Source of the DNA: Edwardsiella tarda ATCC 15947 = NBRC 105688
Lineage (GTDB): Bacteria; Pseudomonadota; Gammaproteobacteria; Enterobacterales; Enterobacteriaceae
Direction of reading: 5' to 3'
Length of the DNA stretch: 64,000 bases
NCBI RefSeq assembly: GCF_003113495.2
Contig: NZ_CP084506.1
Coordinates: forward strand, 186,001 to 250,000
Part shown: piece after piece, positions 28,618 to 41,113 of the stretch
How the letters are laid out: each line of letters opens with the position of its first letter
Numbering within the stretch: position 1 is the first letter of the stretch
Notes under the pieces: generated by a model
What the model was told of the DNA's origin: nothing
The model's input: the letters and a program-made list of their open reading frames with translations, nothing else
Database searches by the model: none
Translations under genes and position numbers: made by a program

Positions 28618-29376
28618 GTGAAACAAACACAACGCCATGAAGCGATTATCGACCTGGTCCGTCAGCGCGGCTACGTGAGTACCGAGGAGTTGGTCGAACA
28701 CTTCGACGTGAGTCCGCAGACCATCCGGCGAGACCTGAACGATCTGGCCGAACAGAATAAGATCCATCGTCACCATGGCGGCGCCGCCTTACCGTCTAGC
28801 TCGGTCAACGCGGCCTATCATGACCGTAAGGGGATGTGGTCGGAAGAGAAGGCGCGTATCGCTCGCCGGGTGGCCAGCATGATCCCCGATGGGGCCACGC
28901 TATTCATCGATATTGGTACCACGCCCGAAGCGGTAGCCTATGCCTTATTGAATCACCACAATCTGCGGGTGGTGACCAATAACCTAAATGTCGCCAGTCT
29001 GTTGATGGCGAAGGAGGATTTCCGTCTGATTTTAGCCGGTGGTGAGGTTCGGACCCGTGATGGTGGGATCGTCGGCGAGGCAACGCTCGACTTTATCTCG
29101 CAGTTTCGGTTGGATTACGGCATCTTGGGGATCAGCGGCATCGATATGGATGGGTCACTGCTGGAGTTCGACTACCACGAGGTTCGAACGAAGCGAGCGA
29201 TCATCGAGAACTCACGTTGCGTGATGCTGGTGACGGATCACTCCAAGTTTGGCCGTAATGCGATGGTGAACCTCGGTAATATGGAACAGCTTGATTATCT
29301 GTTTACCGATCAACTGCCCCCGCTGGGGCTGCAAAAAGTGATCGAACAGCACAGCGTACAGTTGGAGATCTGCTGA
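28618..29376 (+). CDS. glpR: Glycerol-3-phosphate regulon repressor GlpR
   Basis: This DeoR-family repressor of the glp regulon is released by glycerol-3-phosphate. The N-terminal helix-turn-helix is YVSTEELVEHFDVSPQTIRR; the sugar-phosphate sensing domain has FIDIGTTPEAVA, NNLNVASLL and ILAGGEVRTRDGGIVG. The start is taken as GTG 28618, which gives 252 residues exactly as in E. coli; a longer frame from 28432 lies inside glpG and is not supported. A GlpR operator stands before glpD, 384 bases downstream. Confidence 0.95.
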   Translation: MKQTQRHEAIIDLVRQRGYVSTEELVEHFDVSPQTIRRDLNDLAEQNKIHRHHGGAALPSSSVNAAYHDRKGMWSEEKARIARRVASMIPDGATLFIDIGTTPEAVAYALLNHHNLRVVTNNLNVASLLMAKEDFRLILAGGEVRTRDGGIVGEATLDFISQFRLDYGILGISGIDMDGSLLEFDYHEVRTKRAIIENSRCVMLVTDHSKFGRNAMVNLGNMEQLDYLFTDQLPPLGLQKVIEQHSVQLEIC

Positions 29377-29760
29377 TCGGCCTCCCTCCCGGCGCTCGCG
29401 CGTCGCGGAGGGGTAACACCTTAGCGCCATCGGGGGGGCCGCAGCCTCTTTCGTGTTCATTTTCCGGCGGCGCATGCCGGCAAAGAGTGCGCTGTGTCGC
29501 TCAGTGGTTTCCTCTACTCAACCGCCTCTCGCCCTCTCTCTTGCTATCTCGGCGATCTAATCCCCATCCGTATGGTTTATCTCCCTCCTGAATGAATCCA
29601 TGGCACATGCCCACAAAGAAGGTAATGGTAATATCAATTTTGTGTTATCCGCAGCACGCATTTGTGTTTTTATTTGGTTAATGAATGGTGCATTTGTTGC
29701 TTATCGCATATCATAATGCTCGAAAACGAACATTGTTGTCGATGTATGCGAGGGGGCAAG
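29377..29760 (+). promoter_or_regulatory. glpR-glpD intergenic region
   Basis: This 384-base gap carries the glpD promoter. A GC-rich stretch after glpR (29385-29450) can form hairpins and may end glpEGR transcription. The rest is AT-rich, with a CATAAT-like -10 (29712-29717) beside the GlpR operator. I see no coding frame with support, and no clear CRP site. Confidence 0.5.
29715..29734 (+). promoter_or_regulatory. GlpR operator upstream of glpD
   Basis: AATGCTCGAAAACGAACATT at 29715-29734 is a near-perfect 20-bp match to the E. coli GlpR operator consensus (WATKYTCGWWWWCGAWMATW). It overlaps the likely -10 box and ends 26 bases before the glpD start, so binding should block transcription. 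Confidence 0.88.
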
Positions 29761-31248
29761 GTGGAAATCAAAGACGTGATCGTAATCGGTGGTGGGATCA
29801 ATGGCGCGGGGATCGCGGCCGATGCCGCTGGACGCGGGTTGTCTGTCCTGATGCTGGAGGCGCGCGATCTGGCCTGCGCCACCTCCTCGGCCAGTTCGAA
29901 ACTGATTCATGGTGGGTTACGCTATTTGGAGCACTATGAGTTTCGGCTGGTCAGCGAGGCACTGGCCGAGCGCGAGGTGCTGCTAAAGATGGCTCCACAT
30001 ATCGCCTTTCCGTTACGTTTCCGCCTGCCTCACCAGCCTCATTTACGTCCGGCCTGGATGATCCGTGCCGGCCTGTTCCTCTATGACCATCTGGGTAAAC
30101 GCACTACTTTGCCGGGAAGTCGAAGCCTGCGTTTCGGTGCTGACTCGGTACTACAGCCCAATCTGACGCGCGGTTTCGAATATTCAGATTGTTGGGTTGA
30201 TGATGCGCGCCTGGTGGTGCTGAATGCCATGGCGGTGGTGGAGAAGGGGGGCGAGGTGCGCACGCGCACCGAGGTGACGCGTGCCTGGCGTGAGGAGGGA
30301 TTATGGGTGGTCGAGGCGCGTGATACGGTGAGTGGGGAGTCCTTGACCTGGCGCGCTCGCGGCCTGGTGAACGCTACTGGCCCCTGGGTTAAGCAGTTCT
30401 TCGACGACGGCCTACAGCTCAAGTCGCCCTACGGCATCCGCCTGATTAAGGGGAGCCATATCGTGGTGCCGCGGGTGCACGATCAGCCTCAGGCGTATAT
30501 CTTGCAGAATGAGGATCAGCGTATCGTATTCGTCATTCCTTGGTTGGATGCGTTCTCGATTATTGGCACCACCGATGTGGAGTACCACGGTGATCCACGC
30601 GCGGTAGGTATCGAGGAGCAGGAGATCGATTATCTGTTGCACGTGTACAACAGTCACTTCTCGCGGCCCCTGAGTCGCCAGGACATTGTCTGGCACTATT
30701 CCGGCGTGCGCCCGCTATGCGACGACGAATCCGATTCACCTCAGGCAATCACGCGTGACTACACGTTAGATATTCACGATCAGGAGGGGCTGGCGCCGCT
30801 GCTGTCGGTGTTTGGCGGCAAGTTGACGACTTACCGTAAGTTGGCCGAGCATGCGCTAGAAAAGCTACGTCCCTACTATGCCCATTGTGGCGACGCCTGG
30901 ACCAAGGGCGCGGTGTTGCCGGGAGGGGAGATGGGGTGCGATCGCGATAGCTATGCCGCGGCGTTACAGCGCCGTCATAGTTGGTTGCCGCCGGCATTAG
31001 CGCGCCGCTACGCACATACCTACGGTGCCCGTAGTGAGCGGGTGATCGGTACGGCGACGTCGCTGGAGGCGTTGGGTGAGCACTTCGGCCATGGATTGTA
31101 TCAGGCAGAGTTGCGTTATCTGATGGAGCAGGAGTGGGTGGTGACGGCGGAGGACGCCTTGTGGCGTCGGACGAAACTGGGGATGTGGCTGGACGATGCT
31201 CAGCGCCAGCGCGTCGCCGAGTGGTTGGCGGCGCAGCGCAACGCCTAA
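29761..31248 (+). CDS. glpD: Aerobic glycerol-3-phosphate dehydrogenase
   Basis: This membrane-associated flavoenzyme oxidises glycerol-3-phosphate to dihydroxyacetone phosphate and reduces quinone. The FAD dinucleotide fold GGGINGAG is at residues 10-17; SSASSKLIHGGLRYLEHYEFRL and YSGVRPLCDDESDSPQAITRDY are family signatures. The start is GTG 29761 after AGGGGG, which matches the E. coli N-terminus (METKD); a longer frame from 29662 would cover the operator and is rejected. Length is 495 residues (501). It pairs functionally with Ugp import. Confidence 0.96.
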   Translation: MEIKDVIVIGGGINGAGIAADAAGRGLSVLMLEARDLACATSSASSKLIHGGLRYLEHYEFRLVSEALAEREVLLKMAPHIAFPLRFRLPHQPHLRPAWMIRAGLFLYDHLGKRTTLPGSRSLRFGADSVLQPNLTRGFEYSDCWVDDARLVVLNAMAVVEKGGEVRTRTEVTRAWREEGLWVVEARDTVSGESLTWRARGLVNATGPWVKQFFDDGLQLKSPYGIRLIKGSHIVVPRVHDQPQAYILQNEDQRIVFVIPWLDAFSIIGTTDVEYHGDPRAVGIEEQEIDYLLHVYNSHFSRPLSRQDIVWHYSGVRPLCDDESDSPQAITRDYTLDIHDQEGLAPLLSVFGGKLTTYRKLAEHALEKLRPYYAHCGDAWTKGAVLPGGEMGCDRDSYAAALQRRHSWLPPALARRYAHTYGARSERVIGTATSLEALGEHFGHGLYQAELRYLMEQEWVVTAEDALWRRTKLGMWLDDAQRQRVAEWLAAQRNA

Positions 31249-31267
31249 TCGTACGGCACTACCCAGC

Positions 31268-31295
31268 ATGAGCGCGCCTCCGGGGGCGCGCTCAT
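31268..31295. terminator. Strong hairpin between convergent glpD and glgP
   Basis: An 11-bp perfect stem, ATGAGCGCGCC (31268-31278) and GGCGCGCTCAT (31285-31295), has the loop TCCGGG. It sits in the 53-base gap between the converging genes and most likely terminates both, though U tracts are weak. Confidence 0.7.
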
Positions 31296-31301
31296 GGGCG
31301 T

Positions 31302-33752
31302 TTAGAGTTTCACCGGCTTGATGTGCCAGATCTCATCGGCATACTCTTGGATGGTACGATCGGAGGAGAAGTACCCCATATTGGCGATGTTTTGCAATGT
31401 CTTACGCGTCCACTCGTCGGGATGGGCGTACTCTTCATCGACCCGATCCTGGGTGTCGACATAGCTACGATAGTCGGCCAGCAGCTGGTAATAATCGCCA
31501 AAGTTAATCAGGGAGTCGAACAGACTGGCGTAGCGGCGTGGCTCCTCCGGGCTGAATAGCCCCGAGGCGATCTGAGTGAGCGCCTGGTTTAGCTCGGGAT
31601 CGCGTTCATAATAGTCGCGCGGGTTATAACCGTTACGCCGCAGCGCCTCCACCTGCTCGGTGGTGTTGCCGAAGATAAACATGTTCTCCTCTCCGACGCG
31701 TTCGCGGATCTCGACGTTGGCGCCATCCAGGGTGCCGATGGTCAAGGCACCATTGAGGGCAAACTTCATGTTGCTGGTACCGGATGCCTCGGTTCCGGCG
31801 GTGGAGATCTGTTCCGACAGGTCGGCGGCCGGGATGATCAGTTGCGCCAGACTGACGCTGTAATTGGGGATGAAGACCACCTTGAGTTGGCCATCGAGCC
31901 GTTCGTCGGCGTTGATCACCTTGGCGACATCGTTGATCAGGCGGATGATTAGCTTGGCGTTATAGTAGGCCGAGGCGGCCTTGCCGGCGAAGATTTTCAC
32001 CCGAGGCACGCGCTCGGCATCCGGTTCCTGGAGGATGCGGTTGTACAGCGTGATGATATGCAGCACGTTGAGCAACTGGCGCTTGTACTCATGGATGCGT
32101 TTGACCTGTACATCGAACAGTGCCTTGGGATTGATCACCGTATTCAGATGTAGTGCGACATACAGCGCCAGCTGGCGCTTATTATGCTGTTTAGCCTGCT
32201 GGATTTCGCGGATAAAGGTTGGGTAGTCGGCGTGCGGTAGCAGTTCGCTGAGCATCCCCAGATCGGTGCGCCAGCGCCGGCCAATAGTGTTGTCCAACAC
32301 CTTCGACAAGGGTTGGTTGGCCTGCGCCAGCCAACGGCGCGGGGTGATACCGTTAGTCTTGTTACAGAAACGGTCGGGGAACAGGCGGGCGAAGTCGGCG
32401 AACAGCGAGGTCACCATTAGCTCCGAGTGCAGCTTAGAGACGCCGTTGACCTTATGGCTGGCGACCACCGCCAGCCAAGCCATACGTACCTGGCGACCGT
32501 TGCTTTCGTCGATGATCGACACGCGGCGTAGCAGGGCATCGTCATCGGGATAACTCGCCTGGACCTTCTTGAGAAAATGATCGTTGATTTCGAAAATGAT
32601 CTGGAGATGGCGCGGTAGGATGCGCCCCAGCATATCCACCGGCCAGGTTTCCAAAGCTTCACTCATCAGCGTATGGTTGGTGTAGGAGAAGATCTGCATC
32701 ACCGCCTGCCACGCCTGTTCCCAGCTATAGTGATGTTCGTCGATCAACAGACGCATCAGCTCGGGGATCGATAAGACGGGATGGGTATCGTTGAGGTGAA
32801 TGGCAACCTTGTCCGCCAGGTTGTCTAGGCGGTGATGGGTCAGCAGATGGCGGTTGATGATATCCTGGACCGTAGCCGAGACCAGGAAGTACTCCTGACG
32901 TAGACGTAACTCGCGACCACAGTAGGTGGAGTCATCCGGGTAGAGCACGCGTGACACGTTTTCCGAGTGGTTCTTATCTTCGACGGCGGCGAAGTAGTCC
33001 CCCTGGTTGAATTTGCCGAGGTTAATCTCGTTACTGGCGCGCGCTGACCACAGGCGGAGGGTATTGGTCGCACAGATGTCGAAGCCGGGAATGATCTGAT
33101 CGTAGGCTAAGGCTAAGACCTCCTCCGTTTCCAGCCAGCGGGTGCGGTTGCCCTCCTGCTGAATGCGCCCGCCGAAGCGTACTCGATAGCGGGTGTTGTG
33201 GCGCACAAACTCCCAGGCGTTGCCATACTCGAGCCAGTTATCCGGCGACTCGGCCTGTTGGCCGTTGACGATGTTTTGTTTGAACATGCCATATTCGTAG
33301 CGGATGCCATAACCGTTGGCCGGTAGCCCTAGCGAGGCCATCGAGTCGAGGAAGCAGGCCGCCAGGCGTCCCAGCCCGCCGTTGCCCAGTCCGGGATCCA
33401 ACTCTTCATTCAATAGCTCATCCAGATCGATGCCCATCTCATCGAGTGCCTTCTTGGTCTCATCATACACACCGATGGCCATCAGGGCGTTGGAGAGGGT
33501 GCGTCCGAGTAAGAACTCCATCGACAGGTAGTAGACTTGGCGCAGATCCTGCGAGTATTGGGCGCGAACCGAACGCAGCCAGCACTCGACGATGCGATCG
33601 CGTACGGCGAACAGCGTGGCGTTCAACCAGTCGTGTTGGTTGGCGGCGGCGGGATCCTTGCCGACGGTAAACATCAGCTTATAGGCGATGGAGTGCTTGA
33701 GCGCTTCGACGCTAACCACAGGGGACGTATAGTTAAAGGGTGAGTTTATCAT
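31302..33752 (-). CDS. glgP: Glycogen phosphorylase GlgP
   Basis: This PLP enzyme releases glucose-1-phosphate from glycogen chain ends. At 816 residues it is the E. coli length (815). The PLP-lysine motif is [20 protein letters not shown] near the C-terminus; [17 protein letters not shown] and [19 protein letters not shown] are phosphorylase signatures. It is closer to GlgP than to MalP, which is also present in this window (45.0-47.4 kb). It is last in the leftward glgB-glgX-glgC-glgA-glgP order, 153 bases after glgA. Confidence 0.97.
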   Translation of the reverse strand: MINSPFNYTSPVVSVEALKHSIAYKLMFTVGKDPAAANQHDWLNATLFAVRDRIVECWLRSVRAQYSQDLRQVYYLSMEFLLGRTLSNALMAIGVYDETKKALDEMGIDLDELLNEELDPGLGNGGLGRLAACFLDSMASLGLPANGYGIRYEYGMFKQNIVNGQQAESPDNWLEYGNAWEFVRHNTRYRVRFGGRIQQEGNRTRWLETEEVLALAYDQIIPGFDICATNTLRLWSARASNEINLGKFNQGDYFAAVEDKNHSENVSRVLYPDDSTYCGRELRLRQEYFLVSATVQDIINRHLLTHHRLDNLADKVAIHLNDTHPVLSIPELMRLLIDEHHYSWEQAWQAVMQIFSYTNHTLMSEALETWPVDMLGRILPRHLQIIFEINDHFLKKVQASYPDDDALLRRVSIIDESNGRQVRMAWLAVVASHKVNGVSKLHSELMVTSLFADFARLFPDRFCNKTNGITPRRWLAQANQPLSKVLDNTIGRRWRTDLGMLSELLPHADYPTFIREIQQAKQHNKRQLALYVALHLNTVINPKALFDVQVKRIHEYKRQLLNVLHIITLYNRILQEPDAERVPRVKIFAGKAASAYYNAKLIIRLINDVAKVINADERLDGQLKVVFIPNYSVSLAQLIIPAADLSEQISTAGTEASGTSNMKFALNGALTIGTLDGANVEIRERVGEENMFIFGNTTEQVEALRRNGYNPRDYYERDPELNQALTQIASGLFSPEEPRRYASLFDSLINFGDYYQLLADYRSYVDTQDRVDEEYAHPDEWTRKTLQNIANMGYFSSDRTIQEYADEIWHIKPVKL

Positions 33753-33854
33753 GACAGCTCCCGATCCTCGGTGCCGGGCATCGGCCCGGTCATGGTATTA
33801 CGGCGGCCATCCCCTCGCAGATCCGTTTGCGGGTAGGGGGTGAGGCCACCCTCG

Positions 33855-33900
33855 GGCCGGCAGACTCGCCGGCCTACATCAGTGGAGGCGCAGGCGCCTC
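33855..33900 (-). other. Two tandem hairpins between glgA and glgP
   Basis: GGCCGGC (33855-33861) pairs with GCCGGCC (33868-33874). GAGGCGC (33885-33891) pairs with GCGCCTC (33894-33900), the latter just after the glgA stop in the direction of transcription. Neither has a U tract. They could partly terminate or stabilise the glgA 3' end before glgP. Confidence 0.5.
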
Positions 33901-33905
33901 TTCGC

Positions 33906-35336
33906 TTACAAGCTACGGTATAACGCCAGATAACGCTCGGCGGCGCGATCCCAGCCGAACGATTGCGCCATGGCTTGGCGCTGAACGTAGCGCCATAGGG
34001 TCGGGCGGCTCCACAGGACTAACGCCCGGCGGAGGGCGCTGGCCAGATCGGCGGCGTTACAGTCGTGGAAGACGAAACCGGTGGCGCTACCGTCGGAGAG
34101 GTTCTCCAGCGAGCAGTCATTGACCGTATCGGCCAGCCCCCCGGTGTGACGGACCAGCGGTAACGAACCGTATTTGAGGCCGTACAGTTGGGTGAGGCCG
34201 CAGGGCTCGAAGCGGCTCGGTACCACGATCACGTCGGCGCCGGCCATGATGCGATGGGAGAATGCCTCGTGGTAGCCGATCTGAACGCCGACCTGACCGG
34301 GATGTTCAGCGGCGGCGGCCAGGAAGGCCTCCTGCAGCTGGTTATCGCCGGCGCCGAGCAAGGCCAACTGGGCACCACCTGCGAGCAGCGTCGGTAAGGC
34401 TGCCAGCAGCAGATCGAGCCCCTTCTGGCTGGTGAGTCGGCTGACGACGGCGAATAATGGCTTGCTGGCGTCGACCTCGAGTCCCATGGCGGTTTGCAGG
34501 TGGAGCTTGTTCTCCGCCTTGTCGCGCAGCGTCTCACGCCGGTAAGTCCTGGCGATCAGGGCGTCGCTGGCGGGATTCCAGATGCGGTCATCCACACCAT
34601 TGAGGATACCGCTTAGCGTACCCGCGTTGGCGCGCCATTGCAGTAACCCCTCCATGCCATAGGCGAACTCGGGATGGGTGATCTCCTCGGCATAGGTCGG
34701 GCTGACGGTGGTGACATGGTCGGCGTAGTACAGCCCCGCCTTCATAAAGGAGATCTGACCGTGGAACTCCAGTCCATAGATCTGGAAGAAGTGGCGCGGT
34801 AGGGCTAATTCATCCAAGTGGCGGGCATCGAACAATCCCTGATAGGCCAGGTTGTGTACGGTAAACACCGAGCGAGCCGGGTTACCGCGCGCCGCCAGAT
34901 AGGCGCAGGCCAGACCGGCATGCCAGTCATGGGCATGTACCACCTGCGGACGCCAGAACGGATCGCAGTCGCAGGCTAGCTCCGCCGCGATCCAACCGAG
35001 TAGGGCGAAACGCAGATGGTTATCGCCATAGGCGTTCATCCACTGGTCGTGATAGGGGCTGCCGGGACGTTGGTAGAGATGGGGCGCATCGATGATATAG
35101 ACACCGACACCGTGATAGATGCCATAACGCAGAGAGACGCGCCCGGCAAAGGTTTCCAGCTCGGCGACTTTATCGCTGTTGGGAATACCCGCCAAGATGG
35201 CCGGGAATCCGGGGACTAATACGCGCACGTTGGCGCCCTGGGCGATTTGGGCGGCAGGCATCGCGCCGACCACATCCGCTAATCCGCCCGTTTTCAGCAG
35301 CGGAAAAAGTTCAGAACACACGTGTAAGACGTACAT
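33906..35336 (-). CDS. glgA: Glycogen synthase GlgA
   Basis: This GT5 glycosyltransferase adds glucose from ADP-glucose to glycogen chains. The ADP-glucose binding motif KTGGLADV is at residues 15-22, and the C-terminal GT-B domain has [18 protein letters not shown] and [17 protein letters not shown] 35336 after AGGAGTAACC gives 476 residues (E. coli 477) with start [14 protein letters not shown]; an upstream in-frame start (35363) adds nine residues without support. It follows glgC by 40 bases. Confidence 0.96.
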   Translation of the reverse strand: MYVLHVCSELFPLLKTGGLADVVGAMPAAQIAQGANVRVLVPGFPAILAGIPNSDKVAELETFAGRVSLRYGIYHGVGVYIIDAPHLYQRPGSPYHDQWMNAYGDNHLRFALLGWIAAELACDCDPFWRPQVVHAHDWHAGLACAYLAARGNPARSVFTVHNLAYQGLFDARHLDELALPRHFFQIYGLEFHGQISFMKAGLYYADHVTTVSPTYAEEITHPEFAYGMEGLLQWRANAGTLSGILNGVDDRIWNPASDALIARTYRRETLRDKAENKLHLQTAMGLEVDASKPLFAVVSRLTSQKGLDLLLAALPTLLAGGAQLALLGAGDNQLQEAFLAAAAEHPGQVGVQIGYHEAFSHRIMAGADVIVVPSRFEPCGLTQLYGLKYGSLPLVRHTGGLADTVNDCSLENLSDGSATGFVFHDCNAADLASALRRALVLWSRPTLWRYVQRQAMAQSFGWDRAAERYLALYRSL

Positions 35337-35376
35337 GGTTACTCCTCGCTCTGCGACCCACATGGCCGCAGGGTGA

Positions 35377-36657
35377 TCACAGACGCGCGAGCATTTCGCG
35401 CGTTACTAATACAATGCCGCTTTCCGAACGATAAAAGCGGCGGCTGTCTTCTTCGGCGTTTTCGCCGATCACCATGCCTTCTGGCAGGTGACAGGCCCGA
35501 TCGATGATGCAACGACGTAGTCGGCAGGAGCGGCCGATGTAGACATCGGGCAGCAGCACGGAAGAGTCGATGGTGCAGAATGAGTTGATGCGTACGCGTG
35601 GGAACAGGACCGAATGCACCACCACCGAGCCGGAGATGATGCAGCCGCCGGAGACCAGCGAGTTCATGGTCATGCCGTGGCTACCGGAGCGGTCTTGCAC
35701 AAACTTGGCCGGGGGCAGCGACTCCATATAGGTGCGGATCGGCCAGTGGTTATCGTACATGTCCAGCTCCGGGGTGACGGAGGCCAAGTCGAGATTGGCA
35801 CGCCAGTAAGCATCCAGGGTACCGACATCGCGCCAGTAGGGCGGGGTGTCGGCATTGCCGCTGGTGACGCAGGAGAGCGTAAAGGGATGTGCCCAGGCGC
35901 GGCCCTGCGCGGTCGCCTTGGGGATCAAATCTTGGCCGAAGTCATGACAGGATCCCGGGGTATGGATATCTTCTTCTAGCAGTTGGAACAGATAGTCGGC
36001 GTTAAAGACGTAGATACCCATGCTGGCCAGCGACATCTCCTCGTCGCCAGGCATCGCGGGTGGATTGGCCGGCTTCTCCAGAAATTTGAGGATACGGTGG
36101 TCATCGTTGACCTCCATCACCCCGAAGGCGTTGGCCTCGGCGCGAGGCACGGGAATGCAGGCCACGGTACAGCCGGCGCCGCTCTCGACGTGGTCGAGCA
36201 GCATGCGCGAGTAGTCCATCTTATAGATGTGATCACCGGCCAGGATCACCACATAGTCGGCGTGGTAGCGGCGGATGATATCCAGGTTCTGGTAGACGGC
36301 ATCGGCGGTGCCGCGATACCAGGTTTCCGAGGCGTCACGTTGCTGGGCCGGCAGCAGATCGACAAATTCATTCATCGACTCGTTAAGGATCGACCAGCCG
36401 CGCTGAATATGCTGCACCAGGGTATGGGAGTGATACTGGGTGATCACCCCGATACGCCGAATACCTGAGTTGATGCAGTTGGACAGGGCGAAGTCGATGA
36501 TGCGGAATTTGCCGCCGAAATGCACCGCCGGTTTGGCGCGAGTCTTGGTGAGATCTTTCAGGCGCGATCCTCGCCCTCCGGCCAGGATCAGCGCCACGGA
36601 CTGTTGCGGCAGCTGGCGGGCCAACATCAGTTTATTTTGAGTGTCTGATTTCACCAT
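35377..36657 (-). CDS. glgC: Glucose-1-phosphate adenylyltransferase GlgC (operon copy)
   Basis: This enzyme makes ADP-glucose from glucose-1-phosphate and ATP and is the control step of glycogen synthesis, activated in E. coli by fructose-1,6-bisphosphate. It has the nucleotide-binding loop [13 protein letters not shown], the effector-site Lys in [23 protein letters not shown] with the ATP-site Tyr, and the substrate Lys in [10 protein letters not shown] left-handed beta-helix follows. Its 426 residues and operon place make it the E. coli GlgC counterpart (431). A second GlgC is encoded at 41.1-42.4 kb. Confidence 0.96.
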   Translation of the reverse strand: MVKSDTQNKLMLARQLPQQSVALILAGGRGSRLKDLTKTRAKPAVHFGGKFRIIDFALSNCINSGIRRIGVITQYHSHTLVQHIQRGWSILNESMNEFVDLLPAQQRDASETWYRGTADAVYQNLDIIRRYHADYVVILAGDHIYKMDYSRMLLDHVESGAGCTVACIPVPRAEANAFGVMEVNDDHRILKFLEKPANPPAMPGDEEMSLASMGIYVFNADYLFQLLEEDIHTPGSCHDFGQDLIPKATAQGRAWAHPFTLSCVTSGNADTPPYWRDVGTLDAYWRANLDLASVTPELDMYDNHWPIRTYMESLPPAKFVQDRSGSHGMTMNSLVSGGCIISGSVVVHSVLFPRVRINSFCTIDSSVLLPDVYIGRSCRLRRCIIDRACHLPEGMVIGENAEEDSRRFYRSESGIVLVTREMLARL

Positions 36658-36680
36658 TTCTGACTCCTTGTAAAAGGCCG

Positions 36681-36702
36681 ACGGCGCCGCAAGTGGCGCC
36701 GT
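36681..36702 (-). other. Intercistronic hairpin glgX-glgC
   Basis: ACGGCGCC (36681-36688) pairs with GGCGCCGT (36695-36702) around a 6-base loop in the 54-base gap. There is no U tract. It may protect upstream mRNA or reduce read-through within the glg operon. Confidence 0.45.
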
Positions 36703-36711
36703 GCTATCGCG

Positions 36712-38674
36712 CTAGATACGCATAAATAGACAACAGCTGCGGGCGGCAAGGGATTGACGGCCGCCATGCATGTCTTCCCGTAATTCGGCAAAAGGGGGCG
36801 GAATATGCCAGTCGCCGGGGGGCAGCGTTATCGTTTGGGCATCCGCGCCACCGTTGATCACCAACAGCCACTGTTCCGCCAGTAGGATCTGTAACGCACC
36901 AGGCGGCAATGCCTGCCATTGTTGTGCTGTCATCGGCTGAGCGTCGGCGTTTAGCCAGCGTACGCTGCCATCGTTGTCGTTCCACCAACGGTCGTCGGTC
37001 AGGGCCGTGATGCGTTGCCGTAGATGGATCAGCTGGGCAGTGAAGTGCAGCATTCTCTCGTCGGCCTGCGTCCAGTCGATCCAGGTGGTGGGGTTATCCT
37101 GGCAGTAGGCATTGTTGTTGCCCTGCTGCGAGTGACCGATCTCGTCTCCCGCCAGTAGCATCGGTGTCCCCTGGGAGAGCAGTAGCGTGGTGAGTAGCGC
37201 GCGGGCGCTGGCTTGGCGTCGTGCCTGGACTTCATCCTCCGCGTCGATACCTTCCACCCCATGGTTATTACTGTAGTTCTGGCTGTGACCGTCGCGGTTG
37301 TCCTCGCCGTTGGCTTGGTTGTGACGCTGGTTGTAGCTCAGCAGATCGCGCAGGGTAAAGCCGTCGTGGCAGCTGATCAGGTTGATGCTGGCGGAGGGGC
37401 GGCGGCCAGGGTGACGGAACAGATCGCTGGAGGCGGCGAAACGGGTAGCGAAGTCGCCGTTGGTACAGCTACCTTGGAGCCAGAAGCGCCGCATATCGTC
37501 GCGGAAGCGGTCGTTCCATTCGGCAAAATATTGGGGAAACTGGCCAAGTTGGTAGCCATCAGGGCCGATATCCCAGGGCTCGGCGATAAACTTCACCTTG
37601 GCGAGGCAGGGATCTTGAGCGATGGCGATAAACAGCGGTGACTGGCGGCTGAACGCCGGGGTACGCCCCAGCGTCGTTCCCAGATCGAAACGGAAGCCAT
37701 CGACATGGCAGGTCTCGACCCAGTAGCGCAGGCAATCCATCACCCACTGCACGCTGTGGCGCTCGGTTAGGCATAGGGTATTGCCACAGCCGCTCCAGTT
37801 CGCCAACTGTCCTTGGGCGTCCCGCCAGTAGTAGCTGCGGTTGTCGATGCCGCGCAGCGAAACCATCGGCCCGGATTCGTCCAGCTCGGCGGTATGGTTG
37901 AATACCACGTCGAGGATTACCTCGATGCCCGCACGGTGCAGGGCGGCGATTGTCGCGCAGAACTCACTCAGTGGCGTGCTGCCGCGCCGTCCAGAATGGT
38001 AGCGAGGCTCGAGGGCAAAGGGGGCCAACACATTGTAGCCCCAGTAGTTGCTCAGCCCTAGCCGTTGCAGGCGGGGTTCGTCGGCATGCATCTGGATAGG
38101 CTGCAACTCCAGGGCGGTGATCCCCAGCCGGGCATAATGCTCTAGCATCACCGGGTGCGCCAGCGCCGCGTAGCTACCGCGCAGCTCCGGCGGGATGGCC
38201 GGGTGCAGACGCGTTAAGCCACGCACGTGCGCCTCATAGATCACCGTACGATTCCAGGGCGTGTTCGGCGAGACGTCCTCCTGCCAGGCATAGCTTTCAT
38301 CGCTGACGATGCAGCGGGGCAGCAGATCGCGGTTATCGTGCCAGTCCGGTTCATGCAGGCCACCGCACAAACGCTCGTCGAGCGGTAACGCGTGGGTGAG
38401 TGCCCGGGCGTAGGGATCTAACACCATCTTGGCCGGGTTAAAACGCAAGCCGCTCGCCGGCTGCCAGGGGCCGTAGACACGGTAGGCATATTCCACGCCG
38501 GCGTGTCCGCCGGGCAGGAGACCGTGCCACACGTCACCGCTACGGGCTGGTAGCTCATAGGACTGTTGGCGTCCGTCACGATCGAACAGACACAGTTCGA
38601 TGCGCTGGGCATGCGCCGAGGCGATGGCGAAGTTGATCCCCTGCGGCGTCACATGGGCACCCAGGGGGTAAGCG

Positions 38675-38691
<17 letters not shown>
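36712..38691 (-). CDS. glgX: Glycogen debranching enzyme GlgX
   Basis: This GH13 isoamylase-type enzyme removes short branches left by GlgP. It has the N-terminal CBM48 domain ([20 protein letters not shown]), nucleophile Asp in [13 protein letters not shown], acid Glu in [16 protein letters not shown] and the third Asp in [12 protein letters not shown]. Length is 659 residues (E. coli 657). It overlaps the end of glgB by 17 bases, so translation is coupled. Confidence 0.96.
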
Positions 38692-40885
<2,194 letters not shown>

Positions 40886-40976
40886 GGCATTCTTCCTTTA
40901 ATTGACAGCATGGGATGCTCGATTCCGTAAGGGGGAAGACGATAACACCATCCTCATGCCGGCCATCAGTCTGAGT

Positions 40977-41005
40977 GCTACCGGCTGGCGTCGCCCCCCG
41001 GTAGC
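40977..41005 (-). terminator. Hairpin downstream of the second glgC
   Basis: GCTACCGG (40977-40984) pairs with CCGGTAGC (40998-41005) over a 13-base loop. It lies 109 bases after the glgC2 stop and 92 bases before glgB. It may end glgC2 transcription, leaving the rest of the 228-base gap for a glgB promoter; no U run is seen. Confidence 0.45.
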
Positions 41006-41113
41006 GAGAACATCATTTTCACTCTACGCTGCATCGGTACATCGTCGTTGCAGCGACCATCTTTAAGCATAGTCAGCTTTATGCGCCGGCGGCGGCACGG
41101 CGCACTTTTTGCG

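Noticed and set aside
29662..29760. N-terminal extension of glpD
   Set aside because: It would cover the GlpR operator and promoter and has no similarity to GlpD.
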